From Aldrovandia affinis (taxonomy: Eukaryota; Chordata; Actinopteri; Notacanthiformes; Halosauridae), in NCBI GenBank assembly GCA_029706075.1, contig JAINUG010000048.1, forward strand, positions 3,342,501 to 3,406,500: DNA of 64,000 bases. Reading direction: 5' to 3'. Every line of letters begins with the position of its first letter. Position 1 is the first letter of the stretch. The notes beneath the pieces were generated by a model. That model was not told the origin of the DNA and made no database searches. It saw only the letters and a program-made list of their open reading frames with translations. A program made the translations under genes and the position numbers. Shown in pieces: positions 60,800 to 64,000 of the stretch.

Positions 60800-61860
60800 C
60801 CTCTCTTCCTCCACTATGTCAGCCTCCTGTTCAGGAGCTGGGTGCTGTCCATCTTCCCCTTCATCCCGGGATCTGTCTGCATTTGCATCACCCACTTCCT
60901 CGACCGCAAACTCCTCCACGTTCTGCCAATCCTCATGCCCATCTGTAGGCTCAGATGGGACTCTGCTGAATCAGCTGCTTGGCATTCCTTGAGGCTATAG
61001 TCCTACTCTTCATGTACGTGGGTCTGTGCATACTGGTGAATCTTATCCAATCTGCATTGGATGTATGTGCTCTGGCCCTGCATCTCCAGTGCTTCCCATG
61101 GAGGCATTCCTAAAGCAACTCCGTGGGCGTGGTCCTTGCCAATCATGATGGCAGCAAGTGTGCACCCTGTGCTGCGCTGTGCTGTGATGGCCTACTCTGA
61201 TGCGCTCGCAGTAGGCCATCATCGGGAGCTAAAAATAGTCAACCCAATCTCGTTGATGCTGCTGGACGAACCGGGACCAGAAGGGTGCAGTTATACCTCT
61301 CCACCATCCCATCACCCATCACCCATCACAGGGACTCAAAATGTCTGCCTTGATCAGTGTGGTTCTCATCTGGCATGCTAATTCTGGTGAAGAACCCATT
61401 GACGGGTGCTCCTGCCATTGTAGTTGCCTCTTAGTCAGGGAGAGCATAACTTTCATGCCACTCTGAGAAGTATTCCACTGCGACCAGTATTTACCGGTTT
61501 CCTTCTGCGTGGTCCCCCACATTGTACAGCTGCATGTCAGCTGCAGGGGTGCTGTTGTAGCCCTTAATGGGCAGTGCAAGCATCACACTGCCAACAGCAG
61601 CTGTCCACATCTCTGAGTAGCCTGATCAAGAAAAACCTCTGCTGGACCTGCGCCAGTATCTTGTTGATGCCAAAGCGTCCTGTTGTAGGGAGGTTGTGTG
61701 CTGTTTTCGGGATCCCACTACAGAGGACCTTAGGGGCTATCAGCTGCCATACTATCCATTCTCCACTGGCCTACTTCCATTTCCGATACAGCACTCCATC
61801 TCAGACAGCCAAGCAGTCCCACATGGCCCACAATGTTTTCACTAGCTCTCCGTAGGCAAC
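60800..61860 (-). pseudogene. decayed Ty3/gypsy integrase region
   Basis: Minus strand, in order from 61860: DGVLYRKW (just before the zinc finger), an HHCC-type segment with HNLPTTGRFGINK and CCWQCDACTAH (about 61720-61570), a core with ILVAVEYFSEWHESYALP, then HTDQGRHFES (about 61510-61330), and GCTLAAIMIGKDHAHGVALG (about 61160-61100). These fall in different frames with stops between them, so it is dead. No reverse transcriptase or LTR was recognised next to it; a 117-codon frame at 60431-60784 may be downstream remnant. Confidence 0.75.
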
Positions 61861-61869
61861 CCCCTCATT

Positions 61870-62380
61870 TCCCATTGGAAACTCTTCCCCTGGTTTCACT
61901 GTCATTCGCTTATGTTTGCCCTCTGTGGTAACCTCATCCATGCTATCACCACCACCTGCAGAAAGCATTTTCTTTGGCGTTTTGCATCAAAGGAAAGTTT
62001 GCGTCCCATTGAAAATGAATAACTTCTTAATAGTTTTGTCCTGGAAGGAAGGTACACAACTTCAGTTTCTGCTTTCCCAGCGTATCACAAGCATTACACA
62101 TAGTGCATCATGGGAGGTTAAATCCAGACCTTGAGATTATCATGCATTTTGACAAGCTCAAAATTTCACATTCCATCAGCCACTTTACTATGTCTCACAT
62201 GGATACTGATTTATTTGGGTGTCTTTGGAACCTTTTTACAAAAATGTATTTACTGTATGTTGAGGCGATGTTAAGATAAGATTCTAGCTAGGCTTGGTGC
62301 TGTATAGGTGTGTGGGTATGCCCGCCAACCTGTAACTTAGTGGATGGACTATCTGCAATCCCAATTCCACTAGCTTGCTA
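61870..62380. other. no recognisable feature
   Basis: Plain intergenic DNA between the gypsy remnant and the next Tc1-like element. Short frames show no motif. Confidence 0.5.
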
Positions 62381-62386
62381 TAGGTA

Positions 62387-62940
62387 ACTGCCCAAATAAA
62401 GGAAACACTGACATAAAGTGTCTTAATAGGGCTGCAAACTGACCATAGTATCCCTCTCTGTGAAGTATTGATGAAACTGTCTGCTGTAACTGTACTGTAC
62501 TACTGTAACACTTTGTTGTACGTCGCTCTGGATAAGAGCGTCTGCCAAATGCCTGTAATGTAATGTAATGTAATGTCTGCTAATGCCCTAGATATATATT
62601 TGCAGTGAACTGATTGACAGTTGCTTGAACCAATGCACAGGTCGAGGAATATGTACTTTCGGCCACAGTGGCCCCTGGTTGATGATGTCTTTCCCTCTTT
62701 GTCACTGAAGCTCCTGTCAAACGTGTTCCAACTATCACCCCTCTTTCAAACTCATTGAGATCTCTTATTATGCCATTGTAGCCAAAATAATGGGCAACTG
62801 GACCTGCCCAGCATTTTTGTTCATGACCCTAAACATGATGGGATGTTCACTGCTTAATTAACTCAGGAACCAGACCTGTGTGGAAGCACCTGCTTTGTAT
62901 CCTTCATTTCCTCACTCAAGTGTTTCCTTTATTTTGGCAG
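62387..62940 (-). mobile_element. Tc1-like element with an L2/V-SINE tail inserted
   Basis: Ends ACTGCCCAAATAAAGGAAAC and GTTTCCTTTATTTTGGCAG with TA flanks. The interior has TAGCCAAAATAATGGGCAA, CATGACCCTAAACATGATGG and GTGTGGAAGCACCTGCTTTG of the same family as 53991-54342. At about 62505-62575 a plus-strand tail (GTACGTCGCTCTGGATAAGA then TGTAA repeats) interrupts it. Confidence 0.85.
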
Positions 62941-62944
62941 TAGA

Positions 62945-63890
62945 TTTATTTATAGTAGATAACAATTTTCACAAACATTCCTTGGTGTCTAACCAACTGG
63001 CTATCTTAGTAAAACAGCAATTAATATTGCTTTGTGTTTTACAAACATGTTTTATTTATTTTGAGCAGATAATATGAGATTGTGGGTTTATGTGTAACTG
63101 CTAAAGCCAGCTAGCTAACTACAGTAATGCCAATGTTGGCTAGCTTGCTTGCTAGCTAAAGATTTTCACAACCTTGTTTGCTGTATAGATACCGTTAACT
63201 GTTTGTTTTAGTAAAATGGTTGTTTAATGACACTTTTGCATTTTATGAACATGTTTTTTTTCCTGCCATGCCAAAATAAAGCTGATCAGTGCCTCCAGCT
63301 GCCGACTGGATGTAGAATGTGTCACAAGGGACTCAAACATAAACCATTAACACTTCAGGGGATGTGGAATGCCTTACCATTCCATGTTTTTATGTTTCAG
63401 CCATGAGATCAAGTTTCCTTAACTGTACATTATTAAACAGTAAATAATTATTGTAAGTATAAAGGGAAAACAAAGTTTAAAATATAACATGGTTATATTT
63501 GGCTTTGTACGGTTATATTGTTCATGTATTGTCCTTTTTAATATGAGGGACAACCACTGAGCCACACAGAACCACCAAAGTATGAGAATAATAATACACT
63601 GTGGCTTTGTCATGAACAGTTTTATTATTATTATTATTCATTTTATTTATTTCCAAAATGACCACTAAGATGTTTACAATTGCCAAAAGCTTAAGCTCTG
63701 TTGTTTCTGTGCTCAGCAAACTATTATTATGCCGTATGTATTGTTTGTGTGTACTGCTATTAATACAATTATTTTACAGATTTTCTGACAGGAGTACTGT
63801 TAGATGAAGAGTGGGTCATGTTATATATTTTATTTATGTCTAGATTGTATGGAGCTGATTGGTTACAATGTAAAAAAAATTGTTCATCTT
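62945..63890. other. AT-rich intergenic DNA
   Basis: A TAGC-rich patch (63100-63160) and a TTA run (63620-63640). No gene, RNA or defined repeat recognised. Confidence 0.5.
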
Positions 63891-63894
63891 GCAT

Positions 63895-64000
63895 TTTCCA
63901 GCCCTGATACCACTGTTACTGAGTAGAAAACTAAATTATTTGTATGGCATAGATAGGTAACAATGCAAGAACAAAACTGAACCCGTTCATATTGCATTTG
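63895..64000 (-). mobile_element. inverted partner of the 59480-60010 repeat, cut by window edge
   Basis: Reverse complement carries TTTTGTTCTTGCATTGTTAC and GGTATCAGGGCTGGAA, found in the same order and opposite orientation at about 59795-59855. It continues beyond the right edge. Confidence 0.6.

Overview
This is vertebrate, almost certainly teleost, chromosomal DNA. Genes are split into many short exons with GT-AG junctions. Introns are rich in microsatellites and minisatellites, and the repeats (L2 and L1 LINEs, Tc1-like, hAT-like and PIF/Harbinger elements, a DANA-like SINE, a Ty3/gypsy fragment) are typical of fish genomes. The species cannot be fixed from sequence alone; repeat content would fit an early-branching teleost, which is a guess.

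Layout. (1) 1-11.5 kb: most of BRD8 (bromodomain subunit of the TIP60/NuA4 acetyltransferase complex) on the minus strand. 18 coding exons from the start codon at 11454 through the first bromodomain can be joined in frame; the 3' end lies off the left edge. Its last visible splice donor abuts a ~1 kb minisatellite. (2) 11.57-18.8 kb: a tandem, higher-order array of tRNA-Ala genes, with five identical AGC-anticodon copies and eight TGC-anticodon copies, plus degenerate tRNA-like relics. (3) 18.8-35.4 kb: nested transposable elements, including an L2 LINE split by a 2 kb TG...CA insertion that itself carries a SINE, an L1 and a LINE tail inside a Tc1-like element, two LTR-like repeats in opposite orientation, and an unusual element with clustered TAACACCAGTGAC motifs, a fragment of a lysine/arginine-rich protein and an hAT-like insertion. 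(4) 35.4-49.1 kb: KIF20A (kinesin-6, central spindle/cytokinesis) on the plus strand, with a cell-cycle promoter (CCAAT plus CDE/CHR) and 18 coding exons giving 912 residues. Three of its introns open with minisatellites, and one holds a Harbinger element. (5) 49.1-64 kb: intergenic DNA with Tc1-like elements, LINE tails, simple repeats, a decayed Ty3/gypsy integrase region and an element cut by the right edge.

BRD8 and KIF20A lie head to head, as in human. Here their promoters are about 24 kb apart, separated by the tRNA array and the nested repeats. The two genes do not act in one pathway (chromatin acetylation versus mitotic kinesin), and no operon-like logic applies. The most interesting points are the tRNA-Ala array with an AGC/TGC isoacceptor switch, minisatellites growing from splice donors, the TAACACCAGTGAC element, and the promoter-like 2 kb insertion inside the L2.
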